This document shows positions 7,896 to 16,300 of a stretch of DNA of 64,000 nt, piece after piece. Numbering within the stretch: the stretch's first letter is position 1; the number at the start of each line of letters is the position of its first letter. The translations under genes were made by a program, and so were the position numbers. The notes under the pieces were generated by a model. The model was given only the letters and a program-made list of their open reading frames with translations, was not told the DNA's origin and ran no database searches. This stretch comes from Flavobacteriales bacterium UBA2669 (GTDB lineage: Bacteria > Bacteroidota > Bacteroidia > Flavobacteriales_E > Vicingaceae), in contig DEMN01000013.1 in NCBI GenBank assembly GCA_002359215.1, positions 1 to 64,000 of the forward strand. Direction: 5' to 3'.

Positions 7896-8990
7896 ATGAG
7901 TTTTTTTAAATCAATATTTAGTACAAAAGAGGAACCAATAAACTCGTGCTCTGATTTTTGGAAATGGTTTGAACAAAACGAGAAAAAATTCCATAAGGTT
8001 CTAAAAGACCAAGGAAACATCGACAAAGTATTTTTTGACAGTCTTGCACCTAAACTTAACGAACTAAAAGATGGCTTTTGGTTTCTCGCGGGAATGTACG
8101 ATGAAAATACAGCGGAATTAATTTTAACCGCAGATGGAGTAATAAAAAACATCGTATTTGTCGAAGAGTTAGTGAGTTCTGCACCAAAAATGGATAACTG
8201 GAAAATTACAGCACTCAAACAACCTTCTGACTTAAATCAATACGGAATTGAAATGGACGGTTATAAATTTGATGAAAGTAAAATGAGTTTCTATTCAACC
8301 GACCATAAACAAATGCCAGATGAAATTGATATTACAATTACTCATAAAGACTTTAACGAAGAAAACAGAACTATACTGACAAATGGAATTTACCTTGCTT
8401 TGGATAATTCTCTTGGTGAATTAAATTCAGTTACCACTATTGATAACGTTAATATCATTAACCCAAAAGACGCGACATCTAACTTAATTCCATTAGAAAA
8501 ACTAAAGGACTTTTTGATTTGGAGAGAAAAAGAGTTTGTGGAAAAATACAAAGGTTTCAGACACAACACCGAAAATGACAATTATTCTGGACTTGAAGCG
8601 ACTCTAAAAAATGGACTTCCACTAGTTGCAGTAATTAATACAGATTTATTAAGCTGGGATAGTAAAGCATCTCATCCTTGGGTTGTTGTAATAGAAATCA
8701 AATATGACGGAAACAAAAACAATGGAATGTCAAATGAATCCACCTATCAACTCCTAAATGAAATTGAGGGAAAAATAATGGCAAAATTAAAAGATTCTGA
8801 CGGCTATTTAAACATTGGAAGACAAACAGCTGATTCAGTTCGAGAAATCTATTTCGCTTGCATTGAATTTAGAAAACCATCAAAAGTTTTATATGGAATA
8901 AAAAAAGAATATCAAAATAAAATTGAGCTAGATTTTAATATTTATAAGGATAAATATTGGCAATCATTTAACCGATTTATGCCGAATTGA
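7896..8990 (+). CDS. DUF695-type domain protein
   Basis: 364 aa, soluble, no signal peptide. Residues 1-125 form a conserved region rich in W and F (FWKWFEQNEKKFHKVL, then GFWFLAGMYDENTAELILTA). A middle domain lies at about 130-205. The C-terminal part (about 215-362) has the features of DUF695: ALPLVAVIN-like opening strand, HPWVVVIEIKYDG, a helix with LLNEIEGKIMAKL, IGRQTADSVREIYFAC and a final KYWQSFNRFMP. DUF695 proteins have no established biochemical role. The gene is alone behind promoter module copy 3. Confidence 0.72.
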   Translation: MSFFKSIFSTKEEPINSCSDFWKWFEQNEKKFHKVLKDQGNIDKVFFDSLAPKLNELKDGFWFLAGMYDENTAELILTADGVIKNIVFVEELVSSAPKMDNWKITALKQPSDLNQYGIEMDGYKFDESKMSFYSTDHKQMPDEIDITITHKDFNEENRTILTNGIYLALDNSLGELNSVTTIDNVNIINPKDATSNLIPLEKLKDFLIWREKEFVEKYKGFRHNTENDNYSGLEATLKNGLPLVAVINTDLLSWDSKASHPWVVVIEIKYDGNKNNGMSNESTYQLLNEIEGKIMAKLKDSDGYLNIGRQTADSVREIYFACIEFRKPSKVLYGIKKEYQNKIELDFNIYKDKYWQSFNRFMPN

Positions 8991-9045
8991 AAAACCCCAG
9001 CACATAACAATGGATATAAATAATTTCTTGTGCTCACCTACTTCT

Positions 9046-9065
9046 GAAAATCCCCTCGGATTTTC
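9046..9065. other. perfect hairpin in a structured spacer
   Basis: GAAAATCC-CCTC-GGATTTTC, 8-bp perfect arms around a 4-base loop, in the 140-bp spacer (8991-9130) between the DUF695 gene and the next membrane protein. A second pairing, GCACA (8999-9003) with TGTGC (about 9029-9033), brackets an AACAATGGATATAAA segment upstream. There is no T-run, so it is not a simple terminator. Confidence 0.5.
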
Positions 9066-9130
9066 TAATCGGTATGTATTTACCTTAAAAAATACAACTA
9101 TTCTTATATAAACACACTAGCTATAATTTT

Positions 9131-9682
9131 ATGAACAACAAATCATTACTACCATTTAGACAAAAAATATTGCTCGGACTGACAATATTCGTAGGACTTT
9201 TTATTATTACTTCATACAACTTAAGACTCATAGAACAAGATAAGTTAACTTTATTTTTATTGTTATATTCATTTGGTGTGACGATAAGTCTTTTAGTATT
9301 TGAAACGCTCGTAGACTTGGAGAATAATCGTATTTTTTATATATGGTTTGCAATCGGACTGGCACAATTTCTTATTTATCTGTTGACCAAAGACAACATG
9401 AATTTCAAAATTTACAGAAGTCCTAACTTTGAAACGAATAACTTTATAAACCAATATATATCAGACACTACAACCACTTCATTAAAGACGTTGTTTTGTT
9501 TTCTTATTTCATATAAAATCTTTAATTCTATAATGAAAAAGATGACTGGAAACTATTTGCTAAATACATACAGACAAATGTCTTGGAGTCATGACACAAT
9601 CAAACGAAAAATTTCAGGTTTAGATGTAGTATTTAATATTTTACTTTATGTGGTTATTATAATATCAGCATTGACAAGGTGA
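9131..9682 (+). CDS. small integral membrane protein, unknown
   Basis: 183 aa with four predicted membrane segments at about 13-30 (LLGLTIFVGLFIITSY), 36-58 (LTLFLLLYSFGVTISLLVFE), 65-84 (IFYIWFAIGLAQFLIYLL) and 163-182 (VVFNILLYVVIIISALT). The loop at 90-160 is polar and includes MSWSHDTIKRKISGLD. No family recognised. It is an isolated gene with long spacers on both sides, the second half of the accessory stretch. Confidence 0.65.
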   Translation: MNNKSLLPFRQKILLGLTIFVGLFIITSYNLRLIEQDKLTLFLLLYSFGVTISLLVFETLVDLENNRIFYIWFAIGLAQFLIYLLTKDNMNFKIYRSPNFETNNFINQYISDTTTTSLKTLFCFLISYKIFNSIMKKMTGNYLLNTYRQMSWSHDTIKRKISGLDVVFNILLYVVIIISALTR

Positions 9683-9691
9683 TAACTCTCC

Positions 9692-9728
9692 CCACGCTCT
9701 CGCGAGTTTAACAAAGTGTAACTCGTGG
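9692..9728. other. nested inverted repeat in a spacer
   Basis: CCAC (9692-9695) pairs with GTGG (9725-9728) and, inside an 8-base bulge, GAGTT (9704-9708) pairs with AACTC (9720-9724). An 8-bp palindrome CTCGCGAG sits at 9699-9706. It begins about 9 bp after the stop of the upstream membrane protein gene. It has no T-run, so termination is not its obvious role. Confidence 0.45.
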
Positions 9729-9810
9729 TAATTAATAAAAAAGAATAAATTTGACTTCTGAGTAGAAATTATAAGTTTCATTACAAAGACATTACAAAAA
9801 AAACATACAA

Positions 9811-10272
9811 ATGATCTATTTACTGATACTGACCTTAAACCTTGTTTTACTATTGATTTATCGGAATGAGAAACGATATTGGGCTGTGACAGTTTTATTA
9901 TGGACTTTGCTACTCTCTTTCTTCTTGACATGGAGAACATACAATGACAAAAAAATATCTCAACTTGATGTTTCTTATTGGGAAAGTGCAGACAAGAACA
10001 AACAAAAAAACCCAAAAAATTGGAGTGGGGACGAAAACATTTTGAAGAAATTGAAAAAGCAAAAAGATTATGTAAATAAATACAACAGCATATTTCTAAA
10101 TTCAATCTTACTACAAACTATTTTGACTTTTATTGCTCAAATAATTGGTTATAAGAATACCTCTTCAAAGACAACATATAAATGGACAAGTATTGCATTT
10201 GGAATACTATTGATCGTTACTGTATCTCTGGCAATATTAATGGCAATTGTGCCGACAGGTCCATTCTTTTAA
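9811..10272 (+). CDS. small integral membrane protein, unknown
   Basis: 153 aa. Four hydrophobic segments: 1-17 (IYLLILTLNLVLLLIY), 24-44 (WAVTVLLWTLLLSFFLTW), about 95-115 (SILLQTILTFIAQIIGY) and about 128-150 (FGILLIVTVSLAILMAIV). The loop at 45-92 is strongly basic and polar (KNKQKNPKNWSGDENILKKL). No family recognised. Its architecture (two segments, polar loop, two segments) is similar to its neighbour at 9131-9682, but I see no convincing sequence similarity between them. Confidence 0.65.
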   Translation: MIYLLILTLNLVLLLIYRNEKRYWAVTVLLWTLLLSFFLTWRTYNDKKISQLDVSYWESADKNKQKNPKNWSGDENILKKLKKQKDYVNKYNSIFLNSILLQTILTFIAQIIGYKNTSSKTTYKWTSIAFGILLIVTVSLAILMAIVPTGPFF

Positions 10273-10411
10273 AATGAAAAAACTGCTAACAGCCGTCTTG
10301 GAAAGTAGCGGTTCAGTGACTAAATGAAGCTTTGTGCTTAATTGACTTAGTAATTCGAAACCGATAAAAACCATCTACAGAAAGTTATAAACCATTTTAG
10401 TACAACACAAA

Positions 10412-11164
10412 ATGAAAGAAGGAAAACAAAATAAACAGAAAGAAAAGGAAAGTAAAGTGACTCTTTCAAAACTAACCTTTCACAAACTAGATTGGTTAGA
10501 ATATATTACAATGGGACTTGGACTTTGGTTTTTATTTTATCCTAAACCGTATGATATACTTTTTACAGCATTGTTATGTATGCCAATTCTTGGTCTTTTT
10601 CTTAATGGCATGACTGGTAGACCAAGTATTGTAAGTCTTGTTGAAATTTCAAAAGATGACGATGGTAAAGATAAGTATGATGTAGCTGACTTTATTGACT
10701 TCGCAGCTTGGATTATTCTAATAAGAGTTCTACTTGACTATGAATTTGAATCCTTTTATAGTATGATTATTCCTGGGGCAATCGCTTTTATTATAATGTT
10801 GATTATCCTTTTTGCAACACATAAGCTTATAGACAAGACAACGAAAAGCAAAACTTGGATTTATTTATCACTTATTTTCAATGTGCTTCTTTACAGCTAC
10901 GCTGGAACATATGGAGTAAATTGTGTTTACGACAATTCAGAACCGACTGTTTATAATGCTGAAGTAGTGGACAAAAGAATATCAAAAGGCAGGCGACATA
11001 CAACATACTTCGTAAAAGTTACTCCTTGGGGACATCATTATGACAAAGAAGAAATTTCTGTTTCAAGCAACCATTATGATGAAATTCAAATTGGACAAAC
11101 AGTAAAAATTGATCTTAAAAAAGGACTCTTTAATATTCCTTGGTACTACATTGAACGGGAATAA
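10412..11164 (+). CDS. membrane protein with C-terminal beta domain, unknown
   Basis: 250 aa. A Lys/Glu-rich N-terminus (1-22) precedes about five hydrophobic segments between 30 and 170, including YITMGLGLWFLFY, FTALLCMPILGLFL, FAAWIILIRVLLDY, IPGAIAFIIMLIILF and WIYLSLIFNVLLYSY. The last 75 residues are soluble and beta-rich (YNAEVVDKRISKGRRHTTYF, then VTPWGHHYDKEEISVS and IGQTVKIDLKKG), resembling a small OB/SH3-like extracytoplasmic domain. No named family recognised. It ends the all-plus accessory stretch and converges on the aminotransferase operon. Confidence 0.68.
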   Translation: MKEGKQNKQKEKESKVTLSKLTFHKLDWLEYITMGLGLWFLFYPKPYDILFTALLCMPILGLFLNGMTGRPSIVSLVEISKDDDGKDKYDVADFIDFAAWIILIRVLLDYEFESFYSMIIPGAIAFIIMLIILFATHKLIDKTTKSKTWIYLSLIFNVLLYSYAGTYGVNCVYDNSEPTVYNAEVVDKRISKGRRHTTYFVKVTPWGHHYDKEEISVSSNHYDEIQIGQTVKIDLKKGLFNIPWYYIERE

Positions 11165-11184
11165 CAAAAAAACCGTTAAAAAAA

Positions 11185-12375
11185 TCAAAGCTTATCCATT
11201 ACTTTTAGGATAATGGTTGCAACATTTTTTAGTTCTTCATCGGTAATGCATAATGGTGGGGAGAGCCTGAAAGCAGTTGGTGTAGAAAGAAACCAAAAGC
11301 CTATTACGCCTTCTTTTAAGCAATTGTCCACTACTTGTTGTACTACTTCAACCGATTCCATTTCTATGGCAAAAAATAAACCTGCTCTTCTTATTTCTTT
11401 TATTTTCGGGTGGTTCAACAGCAACTCTTGTAACAACTTGCCTTTTCGTTCTGTTTGGGCTATCCAGTCGGTGGTTTTCAACACATTTAAACAAGCATTG
11501 GCAGCAGCAGCAATTACCGGATGTCCGCCAAAAGTGGTAATATGCCCCAACACAGGGTTGTGCGTTAAAGTATGCATCATTTCATGCGAGGCAACAAAAG
11601 CTCCAATAGGCATTCCACCACCTAAGGCTTTTCCTAATGTGAGGATGTCCGGCACTACGCCATAATGTTCAAAAGCAAACATTTTCCCTGTCCTTCCCAT
11701 CCCTACTTGCACTTCATCAAAAATTAATAAAGCACCTTTTTCAGTACATTTATTTCTTAGTGCGTGAATAAACTCCTTAGTAGGTTTTATCAATCCGGCA
11801 TCACCTTGTATGGTTTCTATAATAACACAAGCGGTGGCTTCGGTAATCACCTCTAAAGAAGCTACATCATTAAATTTAATAAAATCTACGTTGGGCAATA
11901 AAGGTGTAAAAGCAGCTTTTTTAGTTTCGTTATTGGTAAAACTAAGCGAACCATGTGTGCTGCCATGGTAAGCTCCTTCGCAAGCAACAATATGCTTTCT
12001 TTTTGTAACTCTTTTGGCTAGTTTAACGGCTGCTTCGTTGGCTTCCGTACCCGAATTAACGATATAAGAACAGGAAAGCGATGCGGGCAACACAGAGGCT
12101 AAATTTTCTGCTAACGCTAATTGTGGATCTTGAATGTACTCGCCATACACCATTACGTGTAAATATTTATCGAGCTGCTCTTTAATGGCTTTCACTACTC
12201 GGGGATGGCGATGACCAATATTGTTTACTGCCACTCCGGCAATCATATCCATGTATCTTTTTCCGGATTTATCCCAAATATAAATGCCTTCTGCTTTTTC
12301 AACATCAATTAAATACGGACTTGGGTTGGTTTGTCCTTGTAGTTGTAAAAAAGTATCTATTCGTTGCTGTTCCAT
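11185..12375 (-). CDS. class III PLP-dependent aminotransferase
   Basis: 396 aa, full length for the acetylornithine/4-aminobutyrate/ornithine aminotransferase branch. PLP phosphate-binding SGTEAN is at 108-113, the cofactor-ring aspartate is in DEVQ (220-223), and the Schiff-base lysine is K249 in LTLGKALGGGMPIG. It transfers an amino group between an omega- or alpha-amino donor and 2-oxoglutarate; the substrate cannot be fixed from sequence. Third gene of an operon with the SAM hydrolase and ABM genes (4-bp gap), whose functions give no pathway clue. Confidence 0.88.
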   Translation of the reverse strand: MEQQRIDTFLQLQGQTNPSPYLIDVEKAEGIYIWDKSGKRYMDMIAGVAVNNIGHRHPRVVKAIKEQLDKYLHVMVYGEYIQDPQLALAENLASVLPASLSCSYIVNSGTEANEAAVKLAKRVTKRKHIVACEGAYHGSTHGSLSFTNNETKKAAFTPLLPNVDFIKFNDVASLEVITEATACVIIETIQGDAGLIKPTKEFIHALRNKCTEKGALLIFDEVQVGMGRTGKMFAFEHYGVVPDILTLGKALGGGMPIGAFVASHEMMHTLTHNPVLGHITTFGGHPVIAAAANACLNVLKTTDWIAQTERKGKLLQELLLNHPKIKEIRRAGLFFAIEMESVEVVQQVVDNCLKEGVIGFWFLSTPTAFRLSPPLCITDEELKNVATIILKVMDKL

Positions 12376-12379
12376 CGAG

Positions 12380-12676
12380 TTATTCTAAAATTTCAATTGC
12401 ATCTACACTCCACGCTTCGGCTTTGGCTGCAAAATAAGGTTTTAATTCACTCCAAAATTGTTTAAAAAAAGCTGATTTTCTGTAATTTTCTAAATGTGCT
12501 TCGCTTTGCCAATGGCTATACGTAAAAAATATGTTGGTTTGCTTTTTATCTTTTAATAAGGAAAGGTGTTCTACTCCTTCAAAGTTTCTAATATGTTGTT
12601 TATTGGCATTAAATTTTTCCAAAAAAGCAGGTACTTTTTCAGCTTGAAAAGTCATTTTTACTATTCTAATCATCAA
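12380..12676 (-). CDS. antibiotic biosynthesis monooxygenase (ABM) fold protein
   Basis: 98 aa, a single dimeric ferredoxin-like ABM domain: an IVKMTFQAEKVPAF first strand and helix, GVEHLSLLKDK, then FFTYSHWQSEAHLENYRKS, the region most conserved in the family. Members range from quinol monooxygenases to heme-degrading enzymes and housekeeping proteins of unknown role. No heme- or substrate-specific residues can be assigned. The start overlaps the stop of the upstream SAM-hydrolase gene by 11 bp, showing translational coupling. MM at the N-terminus leaves the exact start ambiguous by one codon. Confidence 0.82.
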   Translation of the reverse strand: MMIRIVKMTFQAEKVPAFLEKFNANKQHIRNFEGVEHLSLLKDKKQTNIFFTYSHWQSEAHLENYRKSAFFKQFWSELKPYFAAKAEAWSVDAIEILE

Positions 12677-13448
12677 ATTGTATTCTTATGGTATCTTTAA
12701 ATTCTATTCCGAACAAATCATTGGCTCTACCATTGTTTATGGCTATTTCAATAAAGCCCGTAGAGCTAAATAGCGCTACTCGTTCTCCTTTAGGTACATC
12801 ATTATACGATTTAGAAATCTCATTAATGTTATAATCTGAATCTCTAAAAAGAATATTAAAGCCTCTTCCCTTACCAAATTCCTGAAACAGTTGTTTAGAG
12901 ATATTCGTAATTACATTTCCGTAATGGTCTATGTAAATGGCAATTCCTACAATGGTATTGTTTTCAGTTAAAGCTCTAAACATTTGTTTTGCATTGAGCT
13001 TTTTAAGTGGTTTTCCGAGCATTTCCATGGTTCCTCCTCTGGCAATATGGCAAGCTGCTTTTATAAACACATCTTTAGTAGGAAAAGTAATTAAATCAGT
13101 ATCCAAGGAAAAATCTAATGCAATGGCTTTGTTGGGAACGGTATCAAAAATCATTGAAAAAATACCGTTGTCAGCTCCAATAAAATATTGTTCTTTATAT
13201 TGTACAACCACATGTGGCGAATCAATATTGGCTTCAGAATCTACTCCAATAATGTGTATGGTTCCCGGAGGAAAATCTGCATAGCACGATTTGAGTAGAA
13301 AAGCTGTTTTTAGTAAATCGAAAGCAGGTATTTCGTGAGAAATATCAACAATAGTTGCCTGAGGGTAGTTTTTAAATATCGCACCTTTTACAGAAGCAAC
13401 ATAACTATCTGTTGTACCTAAATCTGTTGTTAGTGTAATGATGCTCAT
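12666..13448 (-). CDS. SAM hydroxide adenosyltransferase (DUF62 family)
   Basis: 260 aa, full length for the SAM_adeno_trans family, which hydrolyses S-adenosylmethionine to adenosine and methionine; fluorinases and chlorinases are relatives. The N-terminal TLTTDLGTTDSYVASVKG (5-22) holds the conserved Asp/Thr, GADNGIFS is the central loop, and IYIDHYGNVITNI supplies the Asp-His region that activates water in the hydrolases. The fluorinase-specific insertion is not evident. First gene of the operon running into the ABM protein and aminotransferase, and divergent from phoH. Confidence 0.9.
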   Translation of the reverse strand: MSIITLTTDLGTTDSYVASVKGAIFKNYPQATIVDISHEIPAFDLLKTAFLLKSCYADFPPGTIHIIGVDSEANIDSPHVVVQYKEQYFIGADNGIFSMIFDTVPNKAIALDFSLDTDLITFPTKDVFIKAACHIARGGTMEMLGKPLKKLNAKQMFRALTENNTIVGIAIYIDHYGNVITNISKQLFQEFGKGRGFNILFRDSDYNINEISKSYNDVPKGERVALFSSTGFIEIAINNGRANDLFGIEFKDTIRIQFDD

Positions 13449-13577
13449 AAAAAAGTTTCAACAATTAATTATGCAATGGTTAATAAAAACTTCTATTTAA
13501 AAAACTACTATTTCAATTAAAATAATGATTTTTACAAATGATAATTGCTTACAAAATTAGAATTAAAACCCATATAA

Positions 13578-14528
13578 TTGAACGAAACAACAATAGATAT
13601 TTCAGAAATTAACCCGGTAGATTTATACGGGGTAAACGATGCCAAACTTACTACCATAAAAAAGTTTTTTCCTCGCATAAAAATTATTGCCAGAGGAAAT
13701 GAGTTAAAAGCCATTGGTGAAGACAATGAATTGAGTGCTTTTAAACAAAAAATAGCCTTACTAATAGCTCACCTGTTAAAATACAAACAACTTACTGAAA
13801 ATAACATCGAACGTTTAATGAATGAAGACGGCACGTTAGAAAACAGTGAAACGCTAAGAAACGAAGCGGATGTATTGGTGTATGGTAATAGCGGACTTAT
13901 TGTAAAAGCAAAAACGGCTAACCAAAGAAAATTGGTGGAAGAAATAGATAAAAACGATATGGTTTTTGCTGTTGGTCCTGCCGGAACAGGAAAATCGTAC
14001 ACTGCAGTTGCATTGGCTGTAAGAGCATTAAAAAATAAAGAGGTAAGAAGAATTATTCTTACTCGTCCGGCTGTAGAAGCAGGTGAAAACTTAGGCTTTC
14101 TTCCCGGAGATTTAAAAGAAAAGTTAGATCCTTATTTGCAACCCTTATATGATGCGTTACGAGATATGATTCCTTCTGAAAAACTAAATGAAATGATGGA
14201 TGGCGGAATTATTCAAATTGCTCCTTTGGCTTTTATGCGTGGACGTACTTTAGATAAAGCTTTTGTGATTTTAGATGAAGCTCAGAATGCTACTCAAAGT
14301 CAGTTTAAAATGTTCTTAACCAGAATGGGAAAGTCTGCCAAATTTATTATTAATGGAGACCCTACGCAAATAGATTTACCCAAAAACCAACCTTCAGGCT
14401 TAATGCAATCGCTTTCGGTATTAAAAGGAATAAAAGGAATTAGTTTTGTACAATTTGACGAAAATGATGTTATTAGACATCAGTTGGTTAAAGAAATTAT
14501 AATGGCTTATAGCAATTCTGAAAAATAA
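13578..14528 (+). CDS. phoH: PhoH-like P-loop ATPase, TTG start
   Basis: 316 aa. P-loop GPAGTGKS is at 133-140 and Walker B ILDEAQN at 231-237. The N-terminal domain (1-110) is the KH/PhoH-like part expected in PhoH/YbeZ proteins, thought to act in RNA metabolism with the YbeY RNase. The reading frame opens with TTG at 13578 directly after an in-frame stop. The next Met is at residue 81, inside the domain, so TTG must be the start. Divergent from the SAM hydrolase gene and upstream of the STAS-RNase Z pair. Confidence 0.93.
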   Translation: MNETTIDISEINPVDLYGVNDAKLTTIKKFFPRIKIIARGNELKAIGEDNELSAFKQKIALLIAHLLKYKQLTENNIERLMNEDGTLENSETLRNEADVLVYGNSGLIVKAKTANQRKLVEEIDKNDMVFAVGPAGTGKSYTAVALAVRALKNKEVRRIILTRPAVEAGENLGFLPGDLKEKLDPYLQPLYDALRDMIPSEKLNEMMDGGIIQIAPLAFMRGRTLDKAFVILDEAQNATQSQFKMFLTRMGKSAKFIINGDPTQIDLPKNQPSGLMQSLSVLKGIKGISFVQFDENDVIRHQLVKEIIMAYSNSEK

Positions 14529-14556
14529 TTTATTTTCTTTCTTCCATCTATATTTA

Positions 14557-14564
14557 TATATTTG
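14557..14564 (+). promoter_or_regulatory. -7 element (TATATTTG) before the STAS gene
   Basis: TATATTTG matches the Bacteroidota -7 box 28 bp before the STAS start. No clear TTG lies at the right distance upstream, so only the -7 half is supported. Confidence 0.45.
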
Positions 14565-14591
14565 TAGATATTAAACCATCAATCACCTAAT

Positions 14592-14969
14592 ATGAGCTTT
14601 AGAACTGAAAAACATGATAACTACTCAATAATTTTCTTTAGCACAGATAAATTAGACAGTATTGTTGCTCCCGATTTAAAATCTGAATTAGTCTTAATTA
14701 ACAAATCAGGAGAGAAAAATATTATAATGGATTTATCTAGCGTTATATATTGCGATTCATCAGGATTAAGTGCTATTTTAACCGGATATAGACTTTGTCA
14801 GCAGGTTAATGGTATTTTTATTATTTGCGGTTTACAACCGGCAGTAGAAAAACTAATGACCATTTCTCAACTAACTACTATTATAGATATTACCACTACA
14901 TTACCCGAAGCCTTAGATTTATTTTATGAGAAGCAGTTGAGCGTCAACTCTGACGAAAATAATACCTGA
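14592..14969 (+). CDS. STAS-domain anti-sigma factor antagonist-like protein
   Basis: 125 aa, a single STAS domain like SpoIIAA/RsbV. The phosphorylatable-serine motif is intact as CDSSGLS (54-60), preceded by the buried strand NIIMDLSSVIY. In characterised systems such proteins bind an anti-sigma kinase when unphosphorylated. No kinase or phosphatase partner is in the window. It overlaps the ribonuclease Z start by 1 bp (TGATG), so the two are co-translated. This pairing is the only hint of context. Confidence 0.87.
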   Translation: MSFRTEKHDNYSIIFFSTDKLDSIVAPDLKSELVLINKSGEKNIIMDLSSVIYCDSSGLSAILTGYRLCQQVNGIFIICGLQPAVEKLMTISQLTTIIDITTTLPEALDLFYEKQLSVNSDENNT

Positions 14970-15895
14970 TGAGTAAATTTAGTGTACTCATATTAGGTAG
15001 TGCTTCTGCAACGCCAACAGTTAACAGAAATCCAACAGCTCAATTAATAAACATTAACCACCACTATTTTTTAGTAGATTGTGGTGAGGGTACTCAGCTC
15101 CAACTCAGGAAATACAACATCAACTTTAATAGAATACATCATATTTTTATCAGTCATTTACATGGTGATCATTATTTGGGTTTAATGGGATTACTACAAA
15201 CCATGCATTTGCTTGGCAGAGAAAAAGAATTGTTTGTTTACGGTCCTGAAGATTTAAAAACAATACTCGATACCCATTTTAAGTACTCCAAAAGTTTTTT
15301 AAAATATCCTTTACAGTTTAAGGCTGTTGATATGGAACAAAGCTCAACTATATTTGAGAATGATAAGTTAACCGTAAATACTGTTGTCTTAAAACATAAA
15401 ATTCCTTGTACCGGATTTGTATTTAGAGAAAAACCGAAAACCCGAAGAATAAATCCTAAAGCAATTGAAAAATATAAAGTACCTAAATACGCCATTAACA
15501 AGCTAAAATCAGGTACCGATTTTGAATCCCCTGAAGGCGAAATCATCAAAAATAATCTACTAACTCACGATTCTTTGCCATCTTACTCCTATGCTTTTTG
15601 TTCGGATACAGCTTATTTTGAAGAAATTTTACCCGAAATTAACAATGTAAGCCTACTCTATCATGAGGCTACTTTTTTAGAAAAAGATAAAAAGCTGGCA
15701 AAGAAAACATTACATTCTACGGCAAAAGATGCTGCCACTATAGCACAACAAGCAAAAGCTAATAAGCTGATTATCGGTCACTTCTCTAACAGATATACGC
15801 AACTTACAGATTTACTGGAAGAAGCAAAAAATGTATTTGAAAATACCGAATTAGCATTAGAAGGAAAAGAATTTAATATCGCTGAAAGTCAGTAA
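14969..15895 (+). CDS. rnz: ribonuclease Z
   Basis: 308 aa, the standard short-form tRNase Z that removes 3' trailers from tRNA precursors. The zinc-binding HLHGDH is at 63-68. Further metal ligands are in LKHKIPCTGF, FCSDTAYF, LYHEATF and IIGHFSNRY. The exosite/flexible arm region lies around residues 150-190 (KPKTRRINPKAIEKYKVPKYA), which is Lys/Arg-rich as expected for tRNA binding. That fits this genome, where the tRNA-Pro gene at 42234 has no encoded CCA. Translationally coupled to the STAS gene. Confidence 0.96.
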   Translation: MSKFSVLILGSASATPTVNRNPTAQLININHHYFLVDCGEGTQLQLRKYNINFNRIHHIFISHLHGDHYLGLMGLLQTMHLLGREKELFVYGPEDLKTILDTHFKYSKSFLKYPLQFKAVDMEQSSTIFENDKLTVNTVVLKHKIPCTGFVFREKPKTRRINPKAIEKYKVPKYAINKLKSGTDFESPEGEIIKNNLLTHDSLPSYSYAFCSDTAYFEEILPEINNVSLLYHEATFLEKDKKLAKKTLHSTAKDAATIAQQAKANKLIIGHFSNRYTQLTDLLEEAKNVFENTELALEGKEFNIAESQ

Positions 15896-15959
15896 TAGCA
15901 ATGTTAATAGCTTGTTAATAACTATTTCCCTACTTTTTTAAAAAACTAATGATTTATAC

Positions 15960-15967
15960 TATTTTTG
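15960..15967 (+). promoter_or_regulatory. -7 element (TATTTTTG) before the HU gene
   Basis: TATTTTTG matches TAnnTTTG 39 bp upstream of the HU start. No convincing TTG is found at 17-23 bp upstream, so the -33 half is unassigned. Confidence 0.4.
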
Positions 15968-16006
15968 ATACGATAACAATATTTATTAACTAAAACTCTA
16001 AAAATT

Positions 16007-16279
16007 ATGAACAAAGGAGAATTAATTGATGCAATTGCTAAAGATGCAAAATTAACTAAAGTTGATGCTGGAAACGCTTTAAATGCTTTCGTTGCTAACG
16101 TAACTAAATCATTAAAAAAAGGTGACAGCGTACAATTAATCGGTTTTGGTACTTTCTCAATTTCTAAAAGATCTGCTAGAACTGGAAGAAATCCACAAAC
16201 TGGTAAAGAAATTAAAATTGCAGCTAAAAAAGTAGCTAAATTTAAAGCTGGTAAAGCTTTAGCTGAAACTGTTAAGTAA
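16007..16279 (+). CDS. HU family nucleoid-associated DNA-binding protein
   Basis: 90 aa, the canonical HU length. MNKGELIDAIAKDAKLTK opens the helical dimerisation part. GFGTFSISKRSARTGRNPQT (about 47-66) is the DNA-binding arm with the conserved R-x-G-R-N-P that intercalates at the arm tip. KFKAGKALAETVK ends the protein. Binds and bends DNA as a dimer. Monocistronic, with its own promoter-like element and a strong terminator at 16301-16332. Confidence 0.97.
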   Translation: MNKGELIDAIAKDAKLTKVDAGNALNAFVANVTKSLKKGDSVQLIGFGTFSISKRSARTGRNPQTGKEIKIAAKKVAKFKAGKALAETVK

Positions 16280-16300
16280 TTAGTTTTACTTCAACAAAAC

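Noticed and set aside
10274..10327. 17-codon ORF (MKKLLTAVLESSGSVTK) after the 153-aa membrane protein
   Set aside because: Too short to support and lies within a structured spacer; the ATG is probably chance.
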